A stretch of 64,000 nt of DNA from NCBI RefSeq assembly GCF_004137255.1, contig NZ_SDWT01000001.1, positions 1,922,001 to 1,986,000 on the forward strand. Direction: 5' to 3'. Position 1 is the stretch's first letter; every line of letters begins with the position of its first letter. Positions 41,609 through 51,688 of this stretch are shown here, piece by piece. The translations under genes were made by a program, and so were the position numbers. Under the pieces are notes generated by a model that had not been told where the DNA came from, made no database searches, and was given only the letters and a program-made list of their open reading frames with translations. The stretch is from Nocardioides oleivorans. Its GTDB lineage: Bacteria; Actinomycetota; Actinomycetes; Propionibacteriales; Nocardioidaceae.

Positions 41609-42955
41609 TCAGCGACCCTGGTGGAGCTTGTTCCAGGTCTGGGGCGTGGCCACGCCGGACACGGAGATCTTCAGGCGGGACTGGTACTTCTTCAGCGCCG
41701 CCTCGGTCTTGGCGTCGAACACGCCCGTCGCCCGGAACTTCCCGGCGCCCGCCGCGTTGAGCGCGCGCTGGAGCCGGTTGACCGACTCGTCGGCGGAGCC
41801 GCGCTTGATCGTCGTACGCGCCCCGGCGGAGAGCAGGGCCACCCAGTGGCGCTTCTCGAAGGTGTCGGCCGGGGTGAACCTGCGGCTCGCCTGCCACGCG
41901 CGGGCGGCGGCGATCGTGGCCGCGTCGTAGGTCCCGGACACGGGGCCGGAGTAGGCACCCTGCTCGGTCAGCAGGCACTGCAGCACCTTCACCCGCGTCG
42001 GCTGGGCGGAGGCGGGGGAGACCGCGGGGTACTTCCAGAAGCCGAGCCTGGTGCCGGCGCACCGGCCCTCGGGACGCGCCACCGAGCCGGCGCCGAGGTC
42101 GATGTAGTTGCTGTCGATGTTGATCGTGACCCCGCCCCACGTCTCGTTGTGGCCGCCCCGGTACTGCTTCATCCGGCCGCCGGGACGCCACCCGTCCTCG
42201 GGGATGTACGTCGTCGAGGTGTTGGCGTTGCCGTCCCAGCGGGCGATCCAGATCCGGTCCGGCAGCGCGAACTGGCCGGGACGCTGGGTGCGCGCGTCGT
42301 CGAGCATCTTGATGCCGGAGCTGGCGCTGGAGTAGAAGCCGGCGACGTAGCCGAGCTCCCTGATCCGGGTCACCCACGCGGAGGTGAACACGAGCGCGGA
42401 CTCGCGGCAGTGCGTGTTGGTGAGGTCGAAGCCCTCGAGGTCGTACCAGATCGTGCTGCCCGGCCCGATGCCGTACGTCGTGGCGTCAGTGGCGTTCTTG
42501 TCGGCCTCGACCACGCCCTGCGCGGCCGCCGTGGCGTAGCCGCCGGCCGGCTTGCTCGAGATCGTGAAGTCGTCCTGGTAGCGCGGGAAGCGCGGCTGGC
42601 ACGAGGCCTGCGGACCGAGGGCGATGGGGAGCAGTCGCCAGCCGCGGGCGACCTGGGTTGCGACCCAGGTCGGGCTCAGGTTGGGTTGCGAGCGGCACGC
42701 CCGCGAGTCACCGGAGATGTAGATGCCGACCGCGGAGAAGGGCGACTTCTTCCACCAGGTGTCCATCGCCGACTGGGTCGGGGCCAGGCACTGGTCGAAG
42801 CCGTAGCCGGTGAAGTCGCCCGGCGTGGCCAGCGCGACCTGGCGCTGCGAGGCGAGGCGCGGAGCGCTCGACGTTTCCTCGGCGGTGGCCGGCGACGAGG
42901 CCACGACGGGCGTGACCAGGACGAGCGTGAGGAGGGCGAGGACGAGGCGACGCAT
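41609..42955 (-). CDS. Secreted DUF1906 glycoside-hydrolase-like protein with peptidoglycan-binding domain
   Basis: A 448-aa exported protein. The signal peptide is residues 1-~26 (MRRLVLALLTLVLVTPVVAS, then ATAEE). Residues ~45-270 form a DUF1906/Rv2525c-like TIM barrel (FTGYGFDQCLAP, AVGIYISGDSRAC, TIWYDLEGFD, GFYSSASSG, DRIWIARWDG) related to GH25 lysozymes. Residues ~300-445 contain one or two PG_binding_1-type helical repeats (DESVNRLQRALNAAGAGKF and TGVFDAKTEAALKKYQ). It probably acts on or binds the cell wall. GGAG precedes the ATG by seven bases. Confidence 0.87.
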   Translation of the reverse strand: MRRLVLALLTLVLVTPVVASSPATAEETSSAPRLASQRQVALATPGDFTGYGFDQCLAPTQSAMDTWWKKSPFSAVGIYISGDSRACRSQPNLSPTWVATQVARGWRLLPIALGPQASCQPRFPRYQDDFTISSKPAGGYATAAAQGVVEADKNATDATTYGIGPGSTIWYDLEGFDLTNTHCRESALVFTSAWVTRIRELGYVAGFYSSASSGIKMLDDARTQRPGQFALPDRIWIARWDGNANTSTTYIPEDGWRPGGRMKQYRGGHNETWGGVTINIDSNYIDLGAGSVARPEGRCAGTRLGFWKYPAVSPASAQPTRVKVLQCLLTEQGAYSGPVSGTYDAATIAAARAWQASRRFTPADTFEKRHWVALLSAGARTTIKRGSADESVNRLQRALNAAGAGKFRATGVFDAKTEAALKKYQSRLKISVSGVATPQTWNKLHQGR

Positions 42956-43034
42956 GGGGTGACTCCAGCAGTGCGGGGAAGGGCGAGCGCCGCCACCAAA
43001 CCACACGAGTCACACCGGTAACAGGCCTTCGCTC

Positions 43035-43054
43035 GAACTACACCGGAGTAGTTC
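43035..43054 (-). terminator. Hairpin at the end of WXG-type module B
   Basis: GAACTAC (43035-43041) and GTAGTTC (43048-43054) pair perfectly across ACCGGA. On the minus strand the hairpin begins at the stop codon of the small acidic gene. It could terminate the module or act as an operator for the next gene. Confidence 0.45.
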
Positions 43055-43451
43055 AGGAGTCGCTGGTGGGCACCTCGTCGAAGATGAAGTTGCCCTTGGC
43101 CTCCTCCTCCTCGATCAGGTCCTCGAAGGCCAGCGCGATGTCCTCCTTGTGCTCCTCGAACATCTTGGTGAGGTGGCCCTGGAGGAGGGCGCCGTTGGGG
43201 GACTCGCCCGAGAAGACGTTGTCCCAGGTGTCCTCGCCGCCCTTGATCTTGGCGACGAGCTCCTTCATGTCCTCGCCCAGCTCGCCCGACTCCGCCTGCT
43301 CCTCGAGGGCTTCCTTCTCCTCCTCGCTGAGCAGCGGCTTCGCGTTGAGCTGGTCGACGGTCGCCTTGAGGTCGGCCAGGCTCGCGGTCAGGTCCTCGCG
43401 GGCGGCGCTGATCGCCTCCAGGATCTCCGCCTGGCTACGGGGGTCGCTCAT
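43053..43451 (-). CDS. Small acidic partner protein of WXG-type module B
   Basis: A 132-aa, very acidic helical protein (pI clearly low: EEEEAKGNFIFDEVP at the end). The block AKPLLSEEEKEALEEQAESG (37-56) and GEDMKEL plus TWDNVF match the 132-aa product of module A in order and spacing. It starts nine bases after the stop of the large WXG-type gene, so the two are co-transcribed. No family name recognised. Confidence 0.78.
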   Translation of the reverse strand: MSDPRSQAEILEAISAAREDLTASLADLKATVDQLNAKPLLSEEEKEALEEQAESGELGEDMKELVAKIKGGEDTWDNVFSGESPNGALLQGHLTKMFEEHKEDIALAFEDLIEEEEAKGNFIFDEVPTSDS

Positions 43452-43460
43452 GCCGCGCGA

Positions 43461-44549
43461 TTATGCCGTCTGCACCATCGGCGCCGCAGGTGCAGCGGGC
43501 TTCTGGCCCACCGTCGGCGTGGTGATAGTGCTCGGGTCGCGCGTGACGCTGGTCGGCGTACCGGTGGCGGTCGGCGCGCTGGGCGTGGAGACCGGGGCCT
43601 TGTCGCCGTCGAAGAAGTTCTTCACGGTCTCGATGAGGGACTTCACCTGCTTGAGGATGTTGATGAGCTTCATGATCGCCTTGTAGGCCTTCATCACGGC
43701 CTGGAACGCCTGGAACACGGCCTGCACCACGCGGGCCCAGCCGACGCCGGGGATGCTCATCGTGGCGAGCGCGGACGACACCGTCTGCACGGCCGACTTC
43801 ACGCACTGCACGACCGAGAGCGCGGTCTGCCACGCGTCGCGGCAGATCTGGATGATGTTCTGGCCCATCTGGACGAGCTGGCCGGCCTGGGTGTTGAGCG
43901 AGCCGACCCAGGTCCCGATCTGCTTGATCGCGGCGTCGGACGTCGAGCCCTGCCAGGTCTTGGTGATGGTCTGGCCACCGCTCTGCAGGTTGGCGGCGAC
44001 CCCCTTCATCGAGGTGCCGAGGCTGCCGAACGACGAGCCCTGCCCCGAAGCGCTGACCACGTCGCCGCCGATCTTCTCGGCGAGCTCGGCGCGGATGTCG
44101 AAGCCGGTCAGCATGCGCACGAGGTCGCACACGGTGTCGTACGGGAAGCCGAAGCTGATCTTGGGGAGCTCGCCCTCGGTGGGAGCGGCCCGGCGGATCG
44201 TGGTGTCGGCGACGTCCCAGAAGCTGCTGGAGCCGTCGCGGGCGTCGACGCCGTTGGCGTTGTGGCGGCGGACGATGCCGTCCTCGGTGAGGGTGAAGTC
44301 GCGGGCCGTGGCGCGCAGGGCGTCGGCGTGGTCCTTCATGCCGGTGCCGTTGTCCTCCAGGGACTGGTTCACCGACGGGAGGAGCGCGTTGTAGGCGCCC
44401 ATCATCGTCTCGAGGATCGGGCCGAAGTCGCTCTGGACGAGGCTGTTGCCGCCGTTGCGGGCGATCCCGGTGAGGTCGTCGCTCGCGCGCTGGACCTGGG
44501 CTGACCAGGCGTCGAGTTCCGAGAGGTCGACGGTCATCACGGCATTCAT
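43461..44549 (-). CDS. WXG-type large protein, module B
   Basis: A 362-aa protein without signal peptide. The N-terminal ~90 residues are an EspC/WXG100-like helical hairpin (MTVDLSELDAWSAQVQRAS, SDFGPILETMMGAYNALLP at 40-58). A linker with SFGFPYDT lies at 132-139; the central W-x-G is Trp199-Gly201 (KTWQGSTSDAA). Hydrophobic or amphipathic helices (~225-320) follow, then a Pro/Thr-rich tail. Landmarks coincide with module A almost residue for residue up to ~205. AGGAG precedes ATG 44549 by about six bases. Likely a type VII-type secreted protein or pore-forming effector; neither is shown. Confidence 0.72.
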   Translation of the reverse strand: MNAVMTVDLSELDAWSAQVQRASDDLTGIARNGGNSLVQSDFGPILETMMGAYNALLPSVNQSLEDNGTGMKDHADALRATARDFTLTEDGIVRRHNANGVDARDGSSSFWDVADTTIRRAAPTEGELPKISFGFPYDTVCDLVRMLTGFDIRAELAEKIGGDVVSASGQGSSFGSLGTSMKGVAANLQSGGQTITKTWQGSTSDAAIKQIGTWVGSLNTQAGQLVQMGQNIIQICRDAWQTALSVVQCVKSAVQTVSSALATMSIPGVGWARVVQAVFQAFQAVMKAYKAIMKLINILKQVKSLIETVKNFFDGDKAPVSTPSAPTATGTPTSVTRDPSTITTPTVGQKPAAPAAPMVQTA

Positions 44550-44735
44550 CGCAGCTCCTGGTGGCTTTCCGAGAAGGGACACGGGGGAGATCGCTGGGAA
44601 ACGGCTGTGCAGGCTGACTTCCCCGAACTCCGCGCCGTGAAACCGCCGGCCCCGAAATGTTTACCGAGCCATTTGTTTACCCACAGGTTCACCGGATCGG
44701 TGTTTGGGCCGGGCTCGCGCGGGTAGGCCGCAGAG

Positions 44736-45116
44736 GTGAGCGGAACCGGAAAGCGATCCCTGATGCAGGTGGAGCCGACCAAGCTGGTCGAGCTCGCCGA
44801 GTCGTCCGAGAGCACCCTCGCCGCGATGCAGCAGGACTGGGCGCTCGCCATCGACCAGCTCGCCGGAGCCTGTGCGGACCTCGGCGACGCCGACGGCATG
44901 CGCAACATCGCGGCGTCGTACGCCGACTCGCTGACCGACGCCGGCGAGACGCTCGCGGCACTCTCGGGCGCCCTCGGTCAGGGCGTGGCCGGGCTGATCG
45001 ACGCGGCGCGGGACGCCGTCCGCGCCGACGACACGGTGGCGGGCGAGCTCGACCGGGCCGTGTCGCAGATCATCACCCACGAGTTCGACCGGACTCCCCA
45101 GCCGGGAGGTCGCTGA
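44736..45116 (+). CDS. Small helical EspC/WXG100-like protein
   Basis: A 126-aa protein predicted almost entirely helical: VEPTKLVELAESSESTLAAMQ and DADGMRNIAASYADSLTDAGETLAAL form two long helices around a short turn, as in ESX-type proteins, though without a W-x-G motif. It lies head-to-head with module B (186-bp gap) and one base before the 424-aa WXG100-like gene. A TAGGCC box at 44724-44729 ends six bases before GTG 44736. It may dimerise with the next product. Confidence 0.6.
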   Translation: MSGTGKRSLMQVEPTKLVELAESSESTLAAMQQDWALAIDQLAGACADLGDADGMRNIAASYADSLTDAGETLAALSGALGQGVAGLIDAARDAVRADDTVAGELDRAVSQIITHEFDRTPQPGGR

Positions 45117-45117
45117 C

Positions 45118-46392
45118 GTGCCGGCCAACGCCTGGGAGCTCCGCGCCGACGTCGGCCCGCTCGAGACGGCCGCCCTGCGGTGGGACGAGATCAGCGCGCT
45201 GATGACCCGCCGGGGCGACGAGATCGTCACCGCCGCCCGTCGGGCGACCGAGGGCTGGGACGCCGCCGCCGCGGAGAGCTACGACAACCACCGCCGTCAG
45301 GTGCTGCTCAACCTCGACCGGTTCACCGCGCTGGCCACGCAGATCGCCGGCTCGCTCCGGGCGATCAGCGCCATCATCAGCTCCTCGCAGCGTGAGCTCG
45401 ACCAGGCCTGGACCAAGGTCTCGATGATTCCGCACCAGGTGGTGGGCGAGTCGCGCTACCTCGTCTTCCAGCCTTCCGAGGACGACGACCGCACCAAGGT
45501 CACCTCGGGCGAGCAGGAGACCACCGAGATCCGCCGACGGATGAGTGCCACCCTCGAGCAGGAGGGCGCCCGGCTGCGCAGCGCCCGCGCCGAGCTCGTC
45601 ATGGTCCGCACCGAGCTGAAGACCCTCGCCGGCGGGTTCTTCCCCCACGGGCAGGGCCCGGGCGACGACGTCAGCGGCGTCGGCACCGTCCCGCCGCCGT
45701 CGACCACCGTGCTCGGCTCGTCGCAGGCCGGCATCGCGGCCCTGCCGCCGATCGGTGCGATATCGGTGTCGATGCCCGACCTCCACGGCGTCTCGGGCAA
45801 CATCGCTCCCTTCGTCGCCTCCGCGGCCAGTGGCGTGCTGGGTCGCCGCGGGGACAAGAAATCGTCCGGCGCGGCCCCGCCGATGGGCGGGATGGGAGCC
45901 GGCGCGATGGGTGCCCGCGCGGGCACCATGTCGCGCGGCATGGCCAGCGGCCGCTCCGGCCCGACGCGGCTGGCGACCCCCAAGCTCGAGGGTCGGGCGG
46001 GCGCGCGCGGCACCGCGGCCGGCGGTCCGGTCGATGACGACGAGGCTGCCCGCGTCGCCCGGGAGAAGGAGGCCGCCAGGGAGGCCAAGCGCGCCGCCGT
46101 CGAGGAGAGGCGCGCCGAGCGCGCCGCCCGCAAGGCCGAGCGCGAGCAGGACAAGGACGAGAAGAAGCGCTACGACGGTGTGCCGACCGAGGAGGTCACG
46201 GTCGGCTCCGACGCGGAGGCGGACGACGCCGAGCTGGACGACGAGCTCGACGACGAGCTGGACGCCGAGCTCGAGGCCGAGCAGGCCGACGGCCCCGACG
46301 GCCCCGAGGATGAGCCCGACGACGACGCATCGGGTCGCGGGCGGCGTACGAGCGTCGAGACCGGCTCGGGACCCGGGGCCTCACGCCGGTAG
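45118..46392 (+). CDS. WXG100-like protein with long disordered acidic tail
   Basis: A 424-aa protein. Residues 1-~105 are a WXG100-like hairpin with Trp47-Asp-Ala49 (EGWDAAAAESYD) at the turn. Residues 105-170 are a further helical region. From ~175 on the chain is low-complexity: Pro/Gly/Ser-rich, then Met/Gly/Arg-rich, then a highly charged helix (REKEAAREAKRAAVEERRAE) and a strongly acidic stretch (~365-410). PPE-like architecture is suggested. It starts two bases after the preceding stop. Its TAG stop is part of the purL -10 box. Confidence 0.7.
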   Translation: MPANAWELRADVGPLETAALRWDEISALMTRRGDEIVTAARRATEGWDAAAAESYDNHRRQVLLNLDRFTALATQIAGSLRAISAIISSSQRELDQAWTKVSMIPHQVVGESRYLVFQPSEDDDRTKVTSGEQETTEIRRRMSATLEQEGARLRSARAELVMVRTELKTLAGGFFPHGQGPGDDVSGVGTVPPPSTTVLGSSQAGIAALPPIGAISVSMPDLHGVSGNIAPFVASAASGVLGRRGDKKSSGAAPPMGGMGAGAMGARAGTMSRGMASGRSGPTRLATPKLEGRAGARGTAAGGPVDDDEAARVAREKEAAREAKRAAVEERRAERAARKAEREQDKDEKKRYDGVPTEEVTVGSDAEADDAELDDELDDELDAELEAEQADGPDGPEDEPDDDASGRGRRTSVETGSGPGASRR

Positions 46393-46395
46393 ATT
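46390..46395 (+). promoter_or_regulatory. -10 box TAGATT, leaderless purL, built on a stop codon
   Basis: The TAG is the stop codon of the WXG100-like gene (46390-46392). The box ends six bases before the purL GTG at 46402. Confidence 0.65.
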
Positions 46396-46401
46396 GTCGC
46401 C

Positions 46402-48714
<2,313 letters not shown>

Positions 48715-48734
48715 CTCCCGGCAGACTGCTCCTC

Positions 48735-49736
48735 GTGCGTACCGCCATCGCGACCCTCGCCCTGCTCCTGCTCGCGCCGCTGCCGGCGGGTGCGGCGCCC
48801 GTCCGGGAACTGGCCGAGCCGACCGACGGGCTGGCCGTCACCGGCTACGCGATGCCGAGCACCCGCCCGGCGATCGTGCGACGTGACGCCGACGCGCTGT
48901 CGACCGTGACGGTCGCGGCGACCTCGTTGAAGCCGAGCGGAGCGGGCCTCACCGAGCCCGACCCGAGGACGCTCCGGCTCGTCGAGGTCGCCCACGAGGA
49001 GGGCCTGCGGGCCGAGCTCCTGGTCGGAAACTACAGCGACCGCCTCGGCGGCTTCGACCCGGACGCGCTGTCGGCGCTGCTCTCGAGCAGCGCGAACATC
49101 GACGTCGTCGCCGACCGCCTCGCCGCACTCGTCGGGGCCGGCGCGTGGGACGGCGTCAACGTCGACCTCGAGCTCGTGCGGCGCCGCGACTCGCGCGGCC
49201 TGGTCGCCTTCGTGCAGGCACTGCGGGAGCGGTTGCCGGCCGCCTCGTCGATCACGATCGACGTGTCGGCGTCCAGCACCTCGTCGGCGTACCTCGACCG
49301 GGGATACCGGATGACCGAGCTCGCTGAGGTGGTCGACGCGATCCAGCTGATGGCCTACGACCAGCACGGTCCCGGCTGGTCCGGCCCCGGCCCCGTCGGC
49401 GGGCTGCCGTGGGTGCGGAAGAGCGTCGCGGCGGCGCTCGAGCTCGTGCCGGCGGACAGGCTCGACCTCGGCATCGCGGGCTACGGCTACCTCTGGAACG
49501 CCGACGGCTCCGGCCGGACGCTCGCTGTCAAGGCGGCGCGCAACCTGGTGTCACGCACCGGTGCCCGGCCCCGCTGGAACGGCGCCCAGGGGGAGTGGAC
49601 GGCTCTGCTCCCCGGAGGTCGCCGGGTGTGGTGGTCCGACGGGAGGTCGTACGACGCCCGCGCATCGCTGACCGCCGAGCTCGGCCTCCGCGGGACCGCC
49701 ATCTGGCGCCTCGGCTCGGCCGGCCGCCTGGGCTGA
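48735..49736 (+). CDS. Secreted GH18-like glycoside hydrolase
   Basis: A 333-aa exported protein of the GH18 family (YaaH/CwlE-like). The signal peptide is residues 1-~20 (TLALLLLAPLPAGAAPV). The DxxDxDxE-type catalytic signature appears as WDGVNVDLE with Glu146 as acid. YDQHGPGWSGPGPVGGLPWV and the C-terminal LGLRGTAIWRLG are family features. It may cleave N-acetylglucosaminyl bonds in the cell wall. A CAGACT box (48722-48727) ends seven bases before GTG 48735. Confidence 0.85.
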   Translation: MRTAIATLALLLLAPLPAGAAPVRELAEPTDGLAVTGYAMPSTRPAIVRRDADALSTVTVAATSLKPSGAGLTEPDPRTLRLVEVAHEEGLRAELLVGNYSDRLGGFDPDALSALLSSSANIDVVADRLAALVGAGAWDGVNVDLELVRRRDSRGLVAFVQALRERLPAASSITIDVSASSTSSAYLDRGYRMTELAEVVDAIQLMAYDQHGPGWSGPGPVGGLPWVRKSVAAALELVPADRLDLGIAGYGYLWNADGSGRTLAVKAARNLVSRTGARPRWNGAQGEWTALLPGGRRVWWSDGRSYDARASLTAELGLRGTAIWRLGSAGRLG

Positions 49737-49740
49737 CGCC

Positions 49741-49825
49741 GTACTTCGCACCCGAGTCTCCCGCTTCGGCACCCAGATCTCGGCCGACAAGCGGGGGAGT
49801 CACCGGATATCCGGTGACTCCCCCG
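49741..49825 (+). repeat. Copy 2 of the ~82-bp palindromic repeat
   Basis: Same order of units as copy 1. Its terminal palindrome is the longest: 49792-49825, 34 bases, perfect, centred on GGATATCC. It lies between convergent genes (GH18 protein and ABC-2 permease). Confidence 0.92.
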
Positions 49826-49842
49826 GCAAGGCAGGACATACC

Positions 49843-50589
49843 TCAGCTCGAGCGGCGCATCGCCCGGACCCCGACCCAGAGGCCGAGGGCCGCGACGACC
49901 GCGGCACCGGCGACGCCCTGGAGCACGACGTCGGCCGGGAAGGTGCCGGCGAAGAGCGCGCGGGTGGCGTCGACGACGTACGTCATGGGGTTCAGCGTCG
50001 AGACGACCTCGAGCCAGCGGGGTGCGCCGTCCATCGGCAGGAGCACGCCGGCGGTGAGCAGGGCCGGGAAGAGCAGCGTCTGCTGGATCGTCCAGAACAT
50101 CCAGTCCTGGCCCTTCGAGGCGAGGGCCAGCGCGAACGACAGCGCCCCGATCCCGATGCTGAAGAGCGACAGCACGAGCGCGGCGACGACCACCCCGCCG
50201 AGGTGCAGGTCGAAGCTGAACGGCGTCACGACCGCGACGATGATCGCGACCTGCATCAGCATCGGCACGACCTCCTTCAGCGCGCGGCCGACGAGCAGCG
50301 CCGGACGGCCGAGCGGCGAGACCAGCTGGCGCTCGTGCGAGCCCGACTGCATCTCCTCCATCAGGTTCGAGCCGGTGAACGACGCGCCCATCAGGGCGGT
50401 CATCGCGACGATGCCGGGGACGAACCACTGCAGCGCCGAGCCCGACGCCATCTGCGGCAGCAGCGGCGCGAAGAGCCCGAGGAAGACCAGCGGCTGGATC
50501 ATCGCGAACACCACGGCCATCGGCTCGCGCCAGACGGGCTTCAGCTCGCGGTTCATGACGTTGACGGTGTCTGACACGAAGGTGCTCAT
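49843..50589 (-). CDS. ABC-2 type drug-exporter permease (DrrB-like)
   Basis: A 248-aa membrane protein with six hydrophobic segments. NRELKPVWREPMAVVFAMIQP at the entry, SGSHERQLVSPLGRPALLVGR and LNPMTYVVDATRALF are DrrB/ABC-2 hallmarks. It overlaps its ATPase by four bases (ATGA). The pair resembles daunorubicin-type exporters; the actual substrate is unknown. Confidence 0.9.
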   Translation of the reverse strand: MSTFVSDTVNVMNRELKPVWREPMAVVFAMIQPLVFLGLFAPLLPQMASGSALQWFVPGIVAMTALMGASFTGSNLMEEMQSGSHERQLVSPLGRPALLVGRALKEVVPMLMQVAIIVAVVTPFSFDLHLGGVVVAALVLSLFSIGIGALSFALALASKGQDWMFWTIQQTLLFPALLTAGVLLPMDGAPRWLEVVSTLNPMTYVVDATRALFAGTFPADVVLQGVAGAAVVAALGLWVGVRAMRRSS

Positions 50590-51626
50590 GCTGCGACCTC
50601 GCTCTCGATGGAGGTGGGCTGGTCGGACGCGGCGTCCGACTCGGTGGTGGGGGACTGCTGGGTCTCGCGCAGGCTGCGACCGGTGAGGTCGAGGAAGACG
50701 TCGTCGAGGGTGGGTCGGGCGACCTCCACCCGCGTCGGGGGTACGCCGTCCGCGGCCAGGTCGGCGAGCAGCCCACCGACGAGCGTCGAGCCGTCCTTCA
50801 CCCGCAGGTCGACGAAGGAGCCGGAGGCGTCGACACGCGAGGACGGCACCCGGGACAGCCGGGACGCGGCCCGGGCGGCATCGGGCTCCGAGGAGAAGCC
50901 GAGCCGGACGAGGTCGCCGAGGCCGGACTTCAACCGGGCTGCGGAGTCGTCGGCGATGACCGTGCCGTGGTCGACGACGATCACGCGACCGGCGAGGGCG
51001 TCGGCCTCCTCGAGGTAGTGCGTGGTGAGCACGACGGTGCTGCCGGTCTCGGTGTGCAGGCGCTGGATGAGCTCCTGCAGGTTGATCCGGTTCTGCGGGT
51101 CGAGGCCGGTCGACGGCTCGTCGAGGAAGAGCACGCGGGGCAGGTGGACGAGGCCCATCGCGATGTCGAGCCGGCGACGCTGGCCGCCGGAGAGCGAGGA
51201 GACCTTGCGGTCGGCGACCGCGGTGAGGTCGAGGTCCTCGATCAGCTCCTCGGAGCGACGGCGGGCGTCGGCGCGGGACAGCCCGTGGGCGCGGCCCTGG
51301 CTGATCAGCTCGTCGCGACCGAGCTGGCGGTGCCCGGCACCGTTGCCCTGCCCGACGAAGCCGATGGCCTGGCGCACGTGGCGCTGGCCGGTGACGACGT
51401 CGTGACCGGCGACGCTCGCGGTGCCGGAGGTGGGCGGGATGAGGGTGGTGAGCATCCGGAGCGTGGTCGACTTCCCGGCCCCGTTGGGCCCGAGGAAGGC
51501 GACCAGCTCGCCCTGCCCGATCTCGAGGTCGAGGCCCTTCACTGCCTCGACGGTCTGCTTGCGCGAGGTGAAGTGGCGGGTCAGGCCACGCGTCACGATC
51601 GCCGGTCCGGTGTTGGTGTGGGTCAT
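50586..51626 (-). CDS. ABC-type drug-exporter ATPase (DrrA-like)
   Basis: A 346-aa ATPase. Walker A GPNGAGKS at 46-53, signature LSGGQRRRLDIAMGL, Walker B RVLFLDEPSTGLDP, and THYLEEADALAGRV with the switch His. The C-terminal DrrA-type extension ends in RPTLDDVFLDLTGRSLRE. TAGCGT (51634-51639) ends seven bases before the ATG. A WYL regulator diverges from it across 62 bp containing a perfect dyad, so regulation by that protein is likely. Confidence 0.93.
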   Translation of the reverse strand: MTHTNTGPAIVTRGLTRHFTSRKQTVEAVKGLDLEIGQGELVAFLGPNGAGKSTTLRMLTTLIPPTSGTASVAGHDVVTGQRHVRQAIGFVGQGNGAGHRQLGRDELISQGRAHGLSRADARRRSEELIEDLDLTAVADRKVSSLSGGQRRRLDIAMGLVHLPRVLFLDEPSTGLDPQNRINLQELIQRLHTETGSTVVLTTHYLEEADALAGRVIVVDHGTVIADDSAARLKSGLGDLVRLGFSSEPDAARAASRLSRVPSSRVDASGSFVDLRVKDGSTLVGGLLADLAADGVPPTRVEVARPTLDDVFLDLTGRSLRETQQSPTTESDAASDQPTSIESEVAA

Positions 51627-51633
51627 GGAGATG

Positions 51634-51639
51634 ACGCTA
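51634..51639 (-). promoter_or_regulatory. -10 box TAGCGT, leaderless ABC ATPase
   Basis: TAGCGT on the minus strand ends seven bases before ATG 51626; it lies 12 bp from the dyad at 51651-51665. Confidence 0.65.
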
Positions 51640-51650
51640 GGGACGCATCA

Positions 51651-51665
51651 GGTCAGTTCCTGACC
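51651..51665. promoter_or_regulatory. Candidate operator GGTCAGTTCCTGACC
   Basis: GGTCAG and CTGACC are perfect inverted repeats with a three-base centre. The site sits between the two divergent -10 boxes (51634-51639 and 51677-51682), where a bound WYL regulator would control both the exporter and itself. Confidence 0.65.
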
Positions 51666-51676
51666 GCATTCGGAAC

Positions 51677-51682
51677 TATTCT
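51677..51682 (+). promoter_or_regulatory. -10 box TATTCT, leaderless WYL regulator
   Basis: TATTCT ends six bases before ATG 51689. Confidence 0.65.
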
Positions 51683-51688
51683 GGAGAC

